From Trichopria drosophilae (lineage: Eukaryota > Arthropoda > Insecta > Hymenoptera > Diapriidae): a stretch of 64,000 bases of DNA. The notes below the pieces were generated by a model. That model saw nothing but the letters and a program-made list of their open reading frames with translations, was not told the origin of the DNA and made no database searches. The position numbers were made by a program, and so were the translations under genes. Location: the NCBI GenBank assembly GCA_030407085.1, contig CM059582.1, forward strand, positions 138,379,501 to 138,443,500. The letters are read 5' to 3'. Shown here piece by piece: positions 24,356 to 34,880 of this stretch. Each line of letters begins with the position of its first letter. The first letter of the stretch is position 1.

Positions 24356-25416
24356 GATGTAGAATTATATACAATTACAATTATATATAATCCATTTTTC
24401 CCCGTGATATTTTGTCGAAGAGAGGATATCAGCTTCATGGTGTATTATAGGAAGATAAGATAAGATCCAAATTAAATTTGAGATTGGAAGGAGTGTTGCT
24501 TGATTCTCGAATATTAAGCGGTTTCTGAATATTATTAAGCAATAGAAATATCAGGCAGAATTTTTTTCAGTGGTAGCAGTTTTGCTTCACAATACACTAT
24601 GAAGCTCCAATTGAACCAAACATTCTTTGATAAAAAAACATATTTATTTATTTAAAAAGATATATAAATAATATTTGAAATTGTTTTTGTGTCAATAATT
24701 TTACTTCATTGGTTGCAAAAAAAATCAGAAATAAATTTAACTGAAAATGTGCATTCATAAATATGTGAATGCGAATCATAGTTCTGATTTAAATTTATGA
24801 AAATTAAATTTATGATGAAAAATTTAGCAACAAAGGCAAACAATTAAACTTTTTTAATACAGTATTATTTGTTAGTCTTGAACATTATTTTAAGAAGCCT
24901 ATTTTAATTTTGAATGCCCACATTCATTCCGTATATTATTATTTGTTTAAACAATTTTGATAAACAATAACATACCTGTTTGTAGTCAAATGTGTTTTTA
25001 ATTTACAGTTCTGTGTCAATGTGAGTTTAAAAAGCGTAATTAATATGACACCATCATATAATTTACTTCACGGGTTTTGTTTAAAAAATTAGGTAAAATT
25101 TTATAATAATTCAAACATTTTCAGAATATTTTCAGATCACAAATTACTAGAGACGGCAATCAAAAGAGAAAAAATTATGGTATTTTTAGGAATATTTTTA
25201 CCTAGAGTACGTCGTAAAACACCATAAAATAAATTAATATTCATGCTAATTTCAACGGTCAATAAATTAATTTTTCGGGTTAAAATTATTTTTCGCTTAT
25301 TCTATAAAGCGTTATCTTTAATTTGATGAAAGAATTATTCCTCTAGCTCATTTGGATCAAAAGTTCTACGATTTCGAAAAAAATTTTACGCCGCTAAGAA
25401 AAATGGCACACTGTGG

Positions 25417-26234
25417 CGGCGATTTCAATGCTAGAATCGGTGATGCAGATAATATTGATCCTGACGTCCTGGATGGAACGAATCTCTACCCAAGGCGCGC
25501 CTCGTATGACTTGTTTTTATCGCCACGGGCTGGCAACTACTAGAGTTTATAAGTACAAATTGTCTGGTTGTAATCAATGGCCGTGCGCCGGGAGACTCAC
25601 TTTTGTAGGCTCGAACGGATTTAGTTGTGTGGATCTGGTGTTGGTTTCCAGCAATTTCCTACACTTAATCAATGATGTGCAAGTAAGCGATGATCTCCAA
25701 GGATCTGATCACGCGCCGATTACTCTTTACCTCAATGTTAAACCTGCCGCCAGCGTCCCTATACAGACACTTAACAGGCGACCTCACGAATTCGGTAGGC
25801 TACGCTGGTGTCAGGATAAAGCCACCTTATTACGTGAATTGCTGGGTCCAACGCCGATCCTCCTCTCTAGCGAAGACGCTAACTCGACTACTAGCATCTC
25901 AGTGTGGTTACGTGACACTATATATGCGGCGGCCTCATGTGCGTGCATGCTAAATCGTGATCCGCCCCAATCCTAACCTAACTTGCTCTCGGGTTGGTTT
26001 GACGACTGCTCCTTAGCAAGAGGTGCGTCTTGCTCAGCCCTAAGCCGTCTCCGCGCCTCGGATTATAATGACAGGTGCTTAACCGATTACCTCGTACAAA
26101 GACGCTCCTCTCGCGAGCTCATCAAACAAAAGAAAGAGCTATATCGCACGTCAGTCAAAGATGCCTTTGCCACTGTTACAAATTCGACCGATTTTTGGAA
26201 GACTGTTAGAAGGTACAGAGTGAGACCTGTGTGA
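25417..26234 (+). pseudogene. LINE endonuclease C-terminal half and linker
   Basis: Reading resumes with GGDFNARIGD (catalytic Asp-x-Asn). After a frame change near 25500 it gives GFSCVDLVLVSS and LQGSDHAPI, the SDH motif that closes the APE-like endonuclease. The frame 25983-26234 continues with basic sequence ending FWKTVRRYR, typical of the linker before the reverse transcriptase. It stops at 26234, where a repeat-rich block begins. Confidence 0.85.
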
Positions 26235-26659
26235 ACTTAGCACCCCAAACTCAAAATACGGTCATTTTTTTTAGAGTTCTCATAGAACCCAACATAGTTC
26301 TAGAGTTCTCAAACAATTTTATTAAGAGTTCCGCGATATAAGCAGAAAAAAATTGAAATAAAATTTTGGGGTGCTAATTTCTCGTCAGCCCCCCATATGA
26401 CAGTAATCATGCAATATAACATTTTTCCAAGTAAATTTCGAAGAGTTCTAGAGTTCTTCACTAATAATATGAAGAGTTCTGTAATGCAAGAGGGACAAGA
26501 AAATATCCAAAAATAATTTTCGACAATATTGAAAGCCACAGAACTCTTTCAATTTTTGTCCTACGGCAAAACACTATATAACACTTTTTCTTCATTTCAT
26601 AAGTACCTAACAGCACCACAAACAATTTTTCGGAAAAAAGCATGTTTTTTTTTTTTTTT

Positions 26660-27140
26660 TCAAAATTCATCATTTTTTAAAAAATTGTGAATTTCAAACC
26701 TCTGTAGCTTCTCGGTTTCAGGTCGAATCGAAAAACTTTATACGGATAATTTGTAGAACTCTTTGGGATGCTATAGGAACTCCACAGAAAAAAACACGTT
26801 TCCCAAATTTTTTTATTTTTGAAAAAATTTTGAATTTTGGAACCTCTGTAACTTCTCGGTTTCAGGTCGAATCGAAAAACTTTATAAGGATAATTTGTAG
26901 AACTCTTTGCGGTGCCATAGAAACTCCACAGAAAAAAAGATTTTTTCCAAATTTTTTCATTTTTGAATAGAATTTGAATTTTGAACTTCTGTTGCTTCTC
27001 GGTTTCAGGTCGAATCGAAAAACTTTATAAGGATAATTTGTAGAACTCTTGGGGGTGCCATAGAAACTCCCCAGAAAAAAAGATTTTTTCCAAAAATTTT
27101 CATTTTTGAAAAAAATTCTGATTTGCGAATCTCTGTTTTC
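26660..27140. repeat. Tandem repeat, period 143-144 bp, about 3.3 copies
   Basis: The landmark CTTCTCGGTTTCAGGTCGAA starts at 26708, 26852 and 26995. Units share TAGAACTCTT and AACTCC-CAGAAAAAAA. Confidence 0.92.
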
Positions 27141-27388
27141 CATTTTTCAATTTTGGAACCTTTGTAGCAAAGTGTACCTATGAGTTTACTAATTGAGGGG
27201 CTGCGTGGAAAATCGGCCTAACTCAACTAAGGTGTTTTTTCCAGACCTGAGCTAAAATGCAAGAGCACGTTAAAATCTATTAATGCATTCATTAAGTACT
27301 GAAGTTTTGTTTTAAAATTTTTTTTAAGGCTCAAACAACCACAATTTACGCAAAAACGGCCAACTCACACTGAAAAAAATGATTCCAT

Positions 27389-27772
27389 CCAGTAAACGAA
27401 AATGGATTGAAATGTATTAATCTGAATTCAAAATGTTCGTTTTGAATTTGGATTCTTGATATTTTGCCATTTTTTTCTGTTCTTAATTCATTTCAATACA
27501 CTTGACGGAATTTACCACTTCTACTTTGAATTCCTGTAAATACACGCAGTTATTGATGCCCTCTTCTATTCACCCGAATTGTCTGTAATGAATAGAAATT
27601 TTTAGTTTCAATATTTTATGACAAAACCTATTTGGAAACTGAAAATAATAGAAATGAATTCATCGTCTCAATTCTTTTCAATATATTTCAGTATTTTTGA
27701 TCAAGAATCCGAATTGAAAGATTTGGAAGAATTGAAATGTTGTATTCTTTTTAATTCATTTTCGTTTACTGG
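27389..27772. mobile_element. 384-bp MITE-like element
   Basis: CCAGTAAACGAAAATG at 27389 and CATTTTCGTTTACTGG at 27757-27772 are exact complements. Pairing continues inward with GGATTCTTGAT. The centre holds no gene. Confidence 0.75.
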
Positions 27773-28183
27773 GCATAGAACAGGCATAATTATAGGTAGA
27801 TCAGTGATGCTGTATTGCTGGTTTGGCTCCTGGCATACTGTATGCCAATTCCAACCATACATATCTTTCAACGTATAATACGTATAGATAGAACAACTAT
27901 ATTATATCAGTGAATCAGGATACGTTAACTGTTAGGAACTTTTTTTTTTCAGTGCAAGTTAGAAATATGGGCATGTAGCTGGGGAAATAATGGAAATAAG
28001 AGTATGGGATTAAAAAAACAATAAACTGCAATAAATACAATAAACTATATCAGAAATACAATATAAAATTCTATTTAATTTGTATTACCTATTCCTCTTA
28101 AATTTACTAAATTCAAGAGAACAGTTTAAAGAACAAAAGCTTTAACTTTATTTAGTATTCATAAAGAGACTTGGACATCTGGG

Positions 28184-29347
28184 ATGAAACGTTATTTTTT
28201 TAGATCTCTAACTATGGTAGACGTCTGTACTAAGATATTCACACAGCTTCTCTGTGATCGGCTCACTACATGGGCAGATAAACAGGGTGTTCTACTTGAG
28301 GAGCAGTCCGGTTTTCGAAACGGGCGCTGCGCGATGGACAATATTTTCGTGCTATTTGCGACGGCACAAGTAGCGTTAAGGCGTAAAGGCGGGAAATTAT
28401 TTTCACCCTTCACCGACCTCAGAAGAGCATTTGATTTCGTCCCTCATGTACTGCTGTGGCGGAAATTATACGAGGTAGGAGTCAGCCCCAAGTTGATAAG
28501 GCGTATGAAAGCGCTATATGATGTGGCAACCGTGCATGTTAGAACGCGAGCGGGCCCTTCGGAGGAGATGGGGGTATCTGAAGGGGTTCTGCAGGGCGAT
28601 ATCCTCAGTCCTCTGCTGTTCATATTATATCTTTCGGACATTGTGACCTTTTTCAGACAAAACGGCTGCAGAAGGGTAGATCTCGCCCTGAGATACGATC
28701 TACTCATGCTGCTGTATGCGGACGACATGATCCTATTTGCGTACTCTCCAGCGGATCTGCGTAAGAAACTGACGATACTATCTCGCTATTGTGAAATTAA
28801 CGGCTTTACGGTGCATACGGAAAAAACTTAAATTGTTATATTTAAACGGACGGGCCGTACAAGTTCGAGAAATACCGGGTTTTATTATAGGCACATGCCT
28901 ATAGCAGTCGTTCCCAGTGTTAGGTATCTAGGTATCATTATACCTGCCTCGATAGTCGGCAGATTAGTGGTTAAGGACGCGGTAGACAGAGCAACGAGGG
29001 CCTCGGGCGCTGTGCAATCTATACTTAGAACTGCAGGCGTAAACTCGTGGCTGGCCACCTTGACCTTGTTCAACTCAATGGTATCTTCCGTACTTTTGTA
29101 TACCTCACCTATCTGGTCACTACGTTACCTCGAGGAAATGGAGGTTGTCCAGCTGCGATTTTTTAAAACCTTTTATACGCTCCCGCAGTCTACTCCAGAG
29201 TACGCTTTGAGGGCGGAGCTGGGCGTCCTTTCACTTGCATATCAAATAGCCAGGTACACCATAAACTGGATATCGCGGCTTCTGAGAATGCCGGAAGATA
29301 GGCTGCACAGGATCGCGCTGAACAGGCTTGTGCACTTAGCTGCGTGA
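28184..29347 (+). pseudogene. LINE reverse transcriptase
   Basis: From about 28205 the frame reads TMVDVCTKIFTQLL, QSGFRNGRCAMDNIF (motif 2a), FTDLRRAFDFV (motif A with the first Asp), GVLQGDILSPLLF (motif B), LLYADDMILFA (motif C, catalytic YADD) and the C-terminal motif INGFTVHTEKT. An in-frame TAA at 28829 stands one codon after that Thr. The same frame continues to 29347 with VRYLGIIIP (thumb) and the connecting domain RAELGVLSLAYQIAR. Catalytic residues are intact but the frame is not. Later codons are shifted (see 29557). Confidence 0.9.
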
Positions 29348-29556
29348 GGATCTGCGACTAGTCTGGAGTGCTCTTGGATTGTATAGGTGACTTACTAGTA
29401 GGATCGGATTTAGCGCGCGTATTGATGAATCTGTCGAACTAAGAGTAGTCTTTACGTGCTCCTAGCGAGATAATAAATCTGGGGGAAAGGTATAGGGCTG
29501 AGGATCTCAGGAGAACAGCAGAGTCTTCTGCCCCCCTCTTCAAGCTACCTGACCCT

Positions 29557-29916
29557 ATGCTCTCACGATTTCGGGACCATTACCCGGAGCGATCTCCTAT
29601 GCAGTTTTTACGTTCCAAGATGCAGGTTAGACTATGTACGCTATTTGCCCCACGCGTTCACCTGGGGAAATCTATATTTCACTTAGAAACGGAGAGAGAG
29701 TACGCGAGTTGCGATAACTTCCCGACTGAGACAATGGAACATGTCCTCCTATTTTGCCCTGCGTATGAAGCCAAGCTCCATGCTTATTTGCACCTGATAT
29801 CTGACCCGAGAGACTACGAATCTAGATACAGAGAGCTCTACATGTTCCTAAACAGCAGTACATTAAACTCTATGAAAGCCATCCATTTGTTTCTAACTTT
29901 ATTTAATTTAAATTAA
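29557..29916 (+). pseudogene. LINE C-terminal Cys/His segment
   Basis: After a frame change, 120 codons contain CDNFPTETMEHVLLFCPAY, the Cys...His...Cys arrangement found at the end of many LINE ORF2 proteins. The frame closes with TAA at 29914. The following 270 bp are AT-rich 3' UTR-like sequence without a clear tail. Confidence 0.75.
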
Positions 29917-30234
29917 AAACATTTACCGAATGCGCGAATAGGTAAATAGCGCAAAAAGCGCACACGAAGGCATAGCTTTTGCACAAGCTTCTGCACTAGC
30001 GCACTTAGCGGCAAAGAAAATCGTTAACATGTATTTATCGACCGATGCCTGCAATTCTTAGTATTATATCATATCGAATGCGCATATATGAACATTTTTA
30101 TAATATAATTTGTACCCACTCACCAGTCATCCTTATAAATTTGTAAATTTAAAAGGAAATGAATTTTATACTACTATACTACTTAACCCTTTTACAGGCC
30201 GAAGGTTCTGGGCAATACACCAGAAATGTAACAG

Positions 30235-30713
30235 TAGGATAAAGGATAGGATCTGGAATTTTCCCCCGCTTTAATGACTTAGATGACTATTCGCGGGTCG
30301 GCTCTCGGGTGGAGAGGTATAGGATGGACAACACACAGACATTATACATGACGGAACAGGACAACACAACACCCACCCAGAGCCAGTCCCACCCACCCCA
30401 ATACCGGTACCACCAGCAGATTCGGCGGTCTGTGCCTTAGCGAGTACGACGCGGGACTTATCCCATCTTTATCCGAGATAAGACCCACGACGTACCGACC
30501 GCGGATAAGACGCTGACGGTACCGATAACTGCCGACGGGGGTCGGCAGCGGTCCCAAATTCGTAACTTCGCCCAGCAAAGTTCCCCGGTTATTCCACACT
30601 GGACATAAGCAGAGAAAACTGCACGGACGGTGATTCGAACTCGGGACCTTCGCGACGTACAGTTCAGACGGACTAAGACTGACGCCTTAGCCCGCACGAC
30701 TATCGCGCTGACA
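30235..30713 (-). mobile_element. tRNA-derived SINE, 479 bp, with 10-bp target duplication
   Basis: The head lies at the right (30713 downward): box A-like TAGTCGTGCGGG, box B GAGTTCGAATCAC, with extra bases between them as in Leu/Ser-type tRNAs. The body extends to 30235, with tail ...CCTTTATCCTA instead of poly-A. AATGTAACAG (30225-30234) and AATGTGACAG (30714-30723) flank it. The opposite piggyBac arm (33225-33277) shows the empty-site arrangement, which confirms the insertion. Minus-strand frames here are not genes. Confidence 0.85.
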
Positions 30714-31399
30714 AATGTGACAGTACTTTTAAGCATTCTCGGGTCCATGATTACGAATCCGAGGTCAGATTTGAAAAATTCAAAATGGCGGCTTCAATAT
30801 GGCAACCGTCGAACTGAAAATTTCAATTTTTTGAAACATAACAAATATTACCATATTCTACGCAAAATTCTGAATAAAAAATGTCTCTTACGATTTTTGT
30901 CTAAATTGCATACATTCCGAGGAAAAAATACCGATAGATCGCTTAGAATTCACATAGATTGAAAGGTTTTCGTTGTCGCTCATTATGAAACCTGTGGGAG
31001 ATTTGCGACATTGAAGTTGGCGGAATCTGCATGGTGGAACTGTTTTGAATTTCAATAAATATATTATAGATCACATATAATAACTTCGTTCGAAAAATAC
31101 TCTGGTTCTTCAAATTTGTAAATGCCTTCCACTTCCTTGGTTTCAGTAACTAATTTACCTACTTACGCACAATACCACGCGGCGGTTGAAGTTCGGTCTT
31201 TCATGTGCTGTTCGTTTGGTAATTTTCATCTTTTTTTTCGCAAAACATATTTGTAAAACAAAGAAAAAAATAAAAACTACAAAACTAAACTTTTTTTCGT
31301 GTATATTTTTTTTCACGGACGTTGCAACTTTGAATTTATGCTCACTTCTTTGCAACAGTTTGTAACGTTTCCCGCATGAATCGTTTCCTGCCATCGTAA

Positions 31400-32803
31400 A
31401 TATTTACTAATTGTTTCATTAGATTGATTCGTTATGATAACTGATCATCTCCGCATACATCTTTCTTGTAGCATTTGTGTAATATATAGGAATTTACGAT
31501 AGCCATGTCAATATAGTAATACATGATTGGATGCCACCACTTTCTTTACTTTCTGCCTATCATATACCTTTCATGTAGTTGATCAAACCGATCAACACCA
31601 CCCATAATGGCATTATAAGCTTGTACGGTAGTTGTGCATTGTAAAGAAATTTGCAAACCATTTCTCAATTTTCTGTTGATTTCTACAGTATGCGATGGGT
31701 TGAGAGCTCAGTGAGTAAAGTGACAGGTTTAGTATCCATCCATTTGATAGCAGCGACTTTTCCTTTAGTCTCGTATTTGTGTTCTCCTCTTTGCATTTTT
31801 TCTTTACTTTTCATCATATCAGGCAAACCTTTCCGATTTGTACGAACTGTCGCAACGGAGTAAATTCCTCTTTGTACAAGTTTTTCAACAAGATTGACAG
31901 AAGTAAAGAAATTGTCGAAAGCTACCAAGTGTTCATGTCCGATATTACCTGTAACTAGATTCAACACTACACGTTCACCAAGAGGATCTTTTGTATCATA
32001 TTTTTTTGATTTGCCAATATACATTTCTGTTTTAATCATAAAGCCTGTCTTTGAAACCGCCAAACTCCACACTTTGTACCCCCGTTTTATAGGTTTCTGT
32101 GGCATGTACTGCTTTATGGATGATCTTCCTTTGAAAGGAATCATAGATTCATCAACAGAGACCGTTTTCGAAGGGTGGTATACCTTAGCAGATTGATAAT
32201 TCATATGTTCTAAAAGAGGCCTTACTTTATGATGTTTATCAAAGTTGGGATCATCCCGGGAAAGCATAGTACTATTGTCACTTATATGTATCATCTCCAA
32301 TAATTAGAAAAAGCGTTTACTCGTCATAATTTTCGCAATGCATTCAACTCTCAGATACCTATCGGTGCTCCAATAATTTTCTATTCTAGGCATTTTATGA
32401 ATTCCCATAAGAATCAGTACACCAATGAGGGCATATAATTCGTTTACATTAGTATCATACCAATTCGCTGAGTTCTCATTTTTCTGACGGGCATATCTGT
32501 TAGTTTCATCAACAATTTCTTGCATAAATTTTTATATGAATATTTGAAAAAAAAGAATCTTTCACAATTTTTTTTAGGAACAGAAAGTATATTGATCGTA
32601 GGAGATTGTTCAAAATCGTGTTCAACAGCAAATTTGTCTGTATTTTGAGACCATTCAGAAGTTGAGTCAACATTTTCTTGCAGGACCAAGTCATCATCAG
32701 CTGAATCCACATCTGAATCCTCATCATAATCTGAATCATCGACCACATCAGAATTTTCAGGTTCCAAGGGTAAATTGTCTTTACTGACAAATTTTGTAGG
32801 CAT
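31400..32803 (-). pseudogene. piggyBac transposase, copy 2, broken
   Basis: Starts at the ATG at 32803 (MPTKFVSKDNLPLEP) with an Asp-rich N-terminus. After a frame change near 32530 it continues with NVNELYALIGVLILMGIHK and YWSTDRYLRVE. A TAA at 32304 interrupts. The main catalytic part (32300-31683) carries SVDESMIPFKGR (first Asp), VAFDNFFTS (second) and KWMDTKPVTLL (third). Past a stop near 31683 and a frame change, VDRFDQLHERYMIGRK and KWWHPIMYYYIDMAI are readable down to about 31430, with another in-frame stop. All three catalytic Asp codons survive. At least two frameshifts and three stops make it inactive. It is more diverged from copies 1 and 3 than they are from each other. Confidence 0.92.
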
Positions 32804-33281
32804 TATGATAACAAATGAAGTAATTACGTATAACTACTTATACACACATATATTTATCGTAATATATATTATCGCGAAGATACGAATAGATATAAGTTCC
32901 GTAAGAATGATATCAATATCAGCAGTAAAAAAGATGCATGAGAGACAGCACATATGTATTTTACAGAAAACAACTTCGCTTGCGAGAAACGAACTTTCAG
33001 TGAAGACTGAAAAATGCCCCATATTTTACCGTGGAATGTATGTAATTTAGGCAAAAATCACAAGAGACATTTTTTAGAAGAGATTTCGCGTAGAATATAG
33101 TAATATTTTTTATGTTTCAAAAAATTGAAATTTTCAGTTCTACGGCCGCTATATTGAAGCCGCCATTTTGAATTTTTCAAATCTGACCTCGGATTCGTAA
33201 TCAGCGACCCCGAGAATGCTTAAAAGTACTGTCACTTTTTCTGGTGGATTGCCCAGAACCTTCGGCCTGTAAAATGGTTAA

Positions 33282-33689
33282 TATGCAACAAACGTTGATT
33301 ACAAAAATAACAATGGTCAACAGCAAGAAATCAGCGGAGACACGAATGTACTTTTCTGACGTATTTTTGCGCGCGCAATCCACATTCGTTTATAAAATTT
33401 TTTCCATCATTTTCCATTTTCGAGACATCCGTCATTTTGTATATTTTCTAAAGTCGTTTTTCCCAGATTTGTTTGCACTATACAGGAATACGGTAATTAA
33501 ACGAACTAGCTCTCATTTTACGTACAATTACTTCCAGAATACGTGTCAATTTTTCCAGAATTAAAAACTTTAAAAAAATCACTACAAAAGATGGAAATTG
33601 ATTCATTTTTACAATAAAAAATGAGTATAACTGGAAGAAAAACATCTTAAAAAATTTAGGTTAATTATGATTGAAGATATGAATTTTTA
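33282..33689. other. AT-rich DNA, no gene seen
   Basis: Flank of piggyBac copy 2. It may include the 3' continuation of the LINE interrupted at 30183, but no diagnostic sequence is present. Confidence 0.45.
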
Positions 33690-34440
33690 TCCGATAAGAT
33701 CGAGTAATTGATTTGTTTTTTAGTTGTGCGTTTATTTTTCCGAAAATATAGACTTTTATTTTATTATTGAACGAATTTCACAAATTACTAAAAAAATGAA
33801 AGCGGATTGGATTTAGATAAACGTTCGTCTGTGTTTATATTTGATATTAATGATCTTTTCTGTGAATATTTTAATGTGCTTATATAATATACAATTTCAA
33901 ATACAGTAGGTATTTTTTTGCGTTCTGAATTTGCAACTCAGATCCATTTTCATATATAGTTACCATAATAATAAAATATGTTCATAAAAAATACACCTAC
34001 TTTTTTAGCAATATTAACATAAATAATAATATTTGTAATCAGAAGAATACTATAACATCCTATATGATTGTGGAACATTTTGTAATTTTTAAATTTGTCC
34101 TAGTATTACTAATCATTATTCATCAGTATAAATTACCCTTGAACGCCTGGTGGTACATATGCTGAACCACAAATTCATTAAAATCATCATAATCAGGTAT
34201 CCTTGAAACACATTACTCAAGGAAGGTTTTGTGGTCGCTGATTACGAATATGAAGTCACATTTTTTACTTTCAAAATGTCTGATCTAATATTGTAATCAG
34301 CGACCCCTAAAACCCCCGAGTAACGAGTATCAAGCAATAGTGATTGAATTTTAATTTCTTCGTCCGCCATATTAGATCCGCCATTTCGAATTTTTGAAAT
34401 CTGGCTTCAGATTCGTAGTCAACGACACCTAAAACCAAAA
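33690..34440 (-). repeat. Dispersed repeat (inverted partner at 6700-7450)
   Basis: Reverse complement of 6700-7450 at moderate divergence, with the same internal order and the same GTCGCTGATTACGAAT modules (34225-34310 and 34370-34430). Confidence 0.75.
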
Positions 34441-34747
34441 CTCGCGAAAACGGCAGCGGACAATCAGAAAAGCGCTTATTAAATAAACAACGCTGAGTAC
34501 AAAGAATCGAGTTATTTAGCCAAAAAGTGCTCGTGCTCAGGGCGGTCGGTACGTTTTTTATGACCAGGCGTACCTCCGAGCTCCAGGGCTGCTACCAACC
34601 GACTAACAATCCGATGCGCCGCTGGCAATCGCGCCGCTCACGCCGCGCCGCCCCTTCTATCCTTCGATCTCGATAGTTGGGCGAGACCTCGCGGCCCGTA
34701 CGGGCATACACGGCTAGACGTCCCCTTCCGTCCTTCTTCCTTAATCC

Positions 34748-34770
34748 TTCTCGAACGTTCCCGAACTTTC
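34748..34770. promoter_or_regulatory. Heat-shock element, five perfect alternating units
   Basis: TTC-nn-GAA-nn-TTC-nn-GAA-nn-TTC with all fifteen consensus positions matched. Heat-shock factor trimers bind three adjacent nGAAn units, so five units support strong cooperative binding. Confidence 0.85.
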
Positions 34771-34797
34771 GGCCTGTCGCCCTCGCATTTCCTCTCC

Positions 34798-34815
34798 TTC
34801 GAGAACGTTCCAGAA
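34798..34815. promoter_or_regulatory. Heat-shock element, four perfect alternating units
   Basis: TTC-nn-GAA-nn-TTC-nn-GAA with all twelve consensus positions matched, 27 bp after the first array. Confidence 0.85.
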
Positions 34816-34880
34816 TCCCCACGCGTCGTTCCGCCCTGCACGCCCGTAATAAGCAGCGTGCTTGACGGTAAACGATGGCT

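Larger units (their letters stand above)
21320..25416. mobile_element. Transib-like non-autonomous DNA transposon
   Basis: The left terminus is CACGGTGTGCCATTTTTCTT. The right terminus is the complement of CACAGTGTGCCATTTTTCTT. Both continue to AGCGGCG. The first seven bases match the V(D)J heptamer CACAGTG, as Transib ends do. GCGGCG flanks both sides; the 5-bp CGGCG is the target favoured by Transib. Joining the flanks restores the reading frame through a GGDFNAR motif, which proves the insertion. The arms run inward at least 600 bp (21320-21930 against 24790-25415), and related sequence reaches about 22640 and 24580. No transposase frame exists inside. In a 6-bp reading the element is 21320-25415. 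Confidence 0.85.
26235..28183. other. Repeat-rich block interrupting the LINE
   Basis: Holds scattered AGAGTTCT phrases (26270-26560), a 143-bp tandem array (26660-27140) and a MITE-like inverted repeat (27389-27772). No coding sequence. The LINE linker ends at 26234 and its reverse transcriptase starts near 28200, so the block replaced or inserted into that section. No target duplication was found. Confidence 0.6.
19775..30182 (+). mobile_element. APE-type LINE, split by nested insertions
   Basis: Pieces of one non-LTR retrotransposon lie in order on the plus strand: 5' leader and ORF1 (19775-20793), endonuclease N-half (20925-21319), endonuclease C-half and linker (25417-26234), reverse transcriptase (28184-29347) and a C-terminal Cys/His region (29557-29916). 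A Transib-like element (21320-25416) and a repeat-rich block (26235-28183) interrupt it. The 3' end is not visible as a tail; a piggyBac element begins at 30187. The clade (L2/CR1-like or other) was not decided. Confidence 0.8.
30187..33277 (-). mobile_element. piggyBac-type element, copy 2, exact TTAA ends
   Basis: TTAA at 30183-30186 is followed by CCCTTTTACAGGCCGAAGG. The right end reads the complement of CCATTTTACAGGCCGAAGG, followed by TTAA at 33278-33281. CC(C/A)TT starts and TTAA duplication are the piggyBac hallmark. The inverted arms pair 30187-30234 plus 30724-30830 with 33120-33277. The left arm is split by a SINE (30235-30713). Arm modules carry GATTACGAATCCGAGGTCAG and AAATTCAAAATGGCGG. 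Confidence 0.93.
34500..34880. promoter_or_regulatory. GC-rich island with two heat-shock element arrays
   Basis: About 380 bp of CpG-rich DNA stand out from AT-rich flanks. Two arrays of alternating TTC/GAA triplets spaced by two bases (34748-34770 and 34798-34815) match the heat-shock factor binding consensus perfectly. I see no TATA box at a standard distance and no open gene on either side; frames inside the island are compositional. It may be a promoter separated from its gene, the 5' end of a non-coding heat-shock transcript, or the control region of an unrecognised element. Confidence 0.6.

Noticed and set aside
25973..25985. CCTAACCTAA, resembling the insect telomeric repeat
   Set aside because: Only two units occur, inside LINE-derived sequence; no array is present.
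28184..28831. Reverse transcriptase at 28184 as a separate element from the endonuclease at 20925
   Set aside because: Order, strand and reading are those of one LINE, and the first interruption is proven by exact restoration of the GGDFN motif. The second interruption is less certain, so separate origin of the RT part is not fully excluded.
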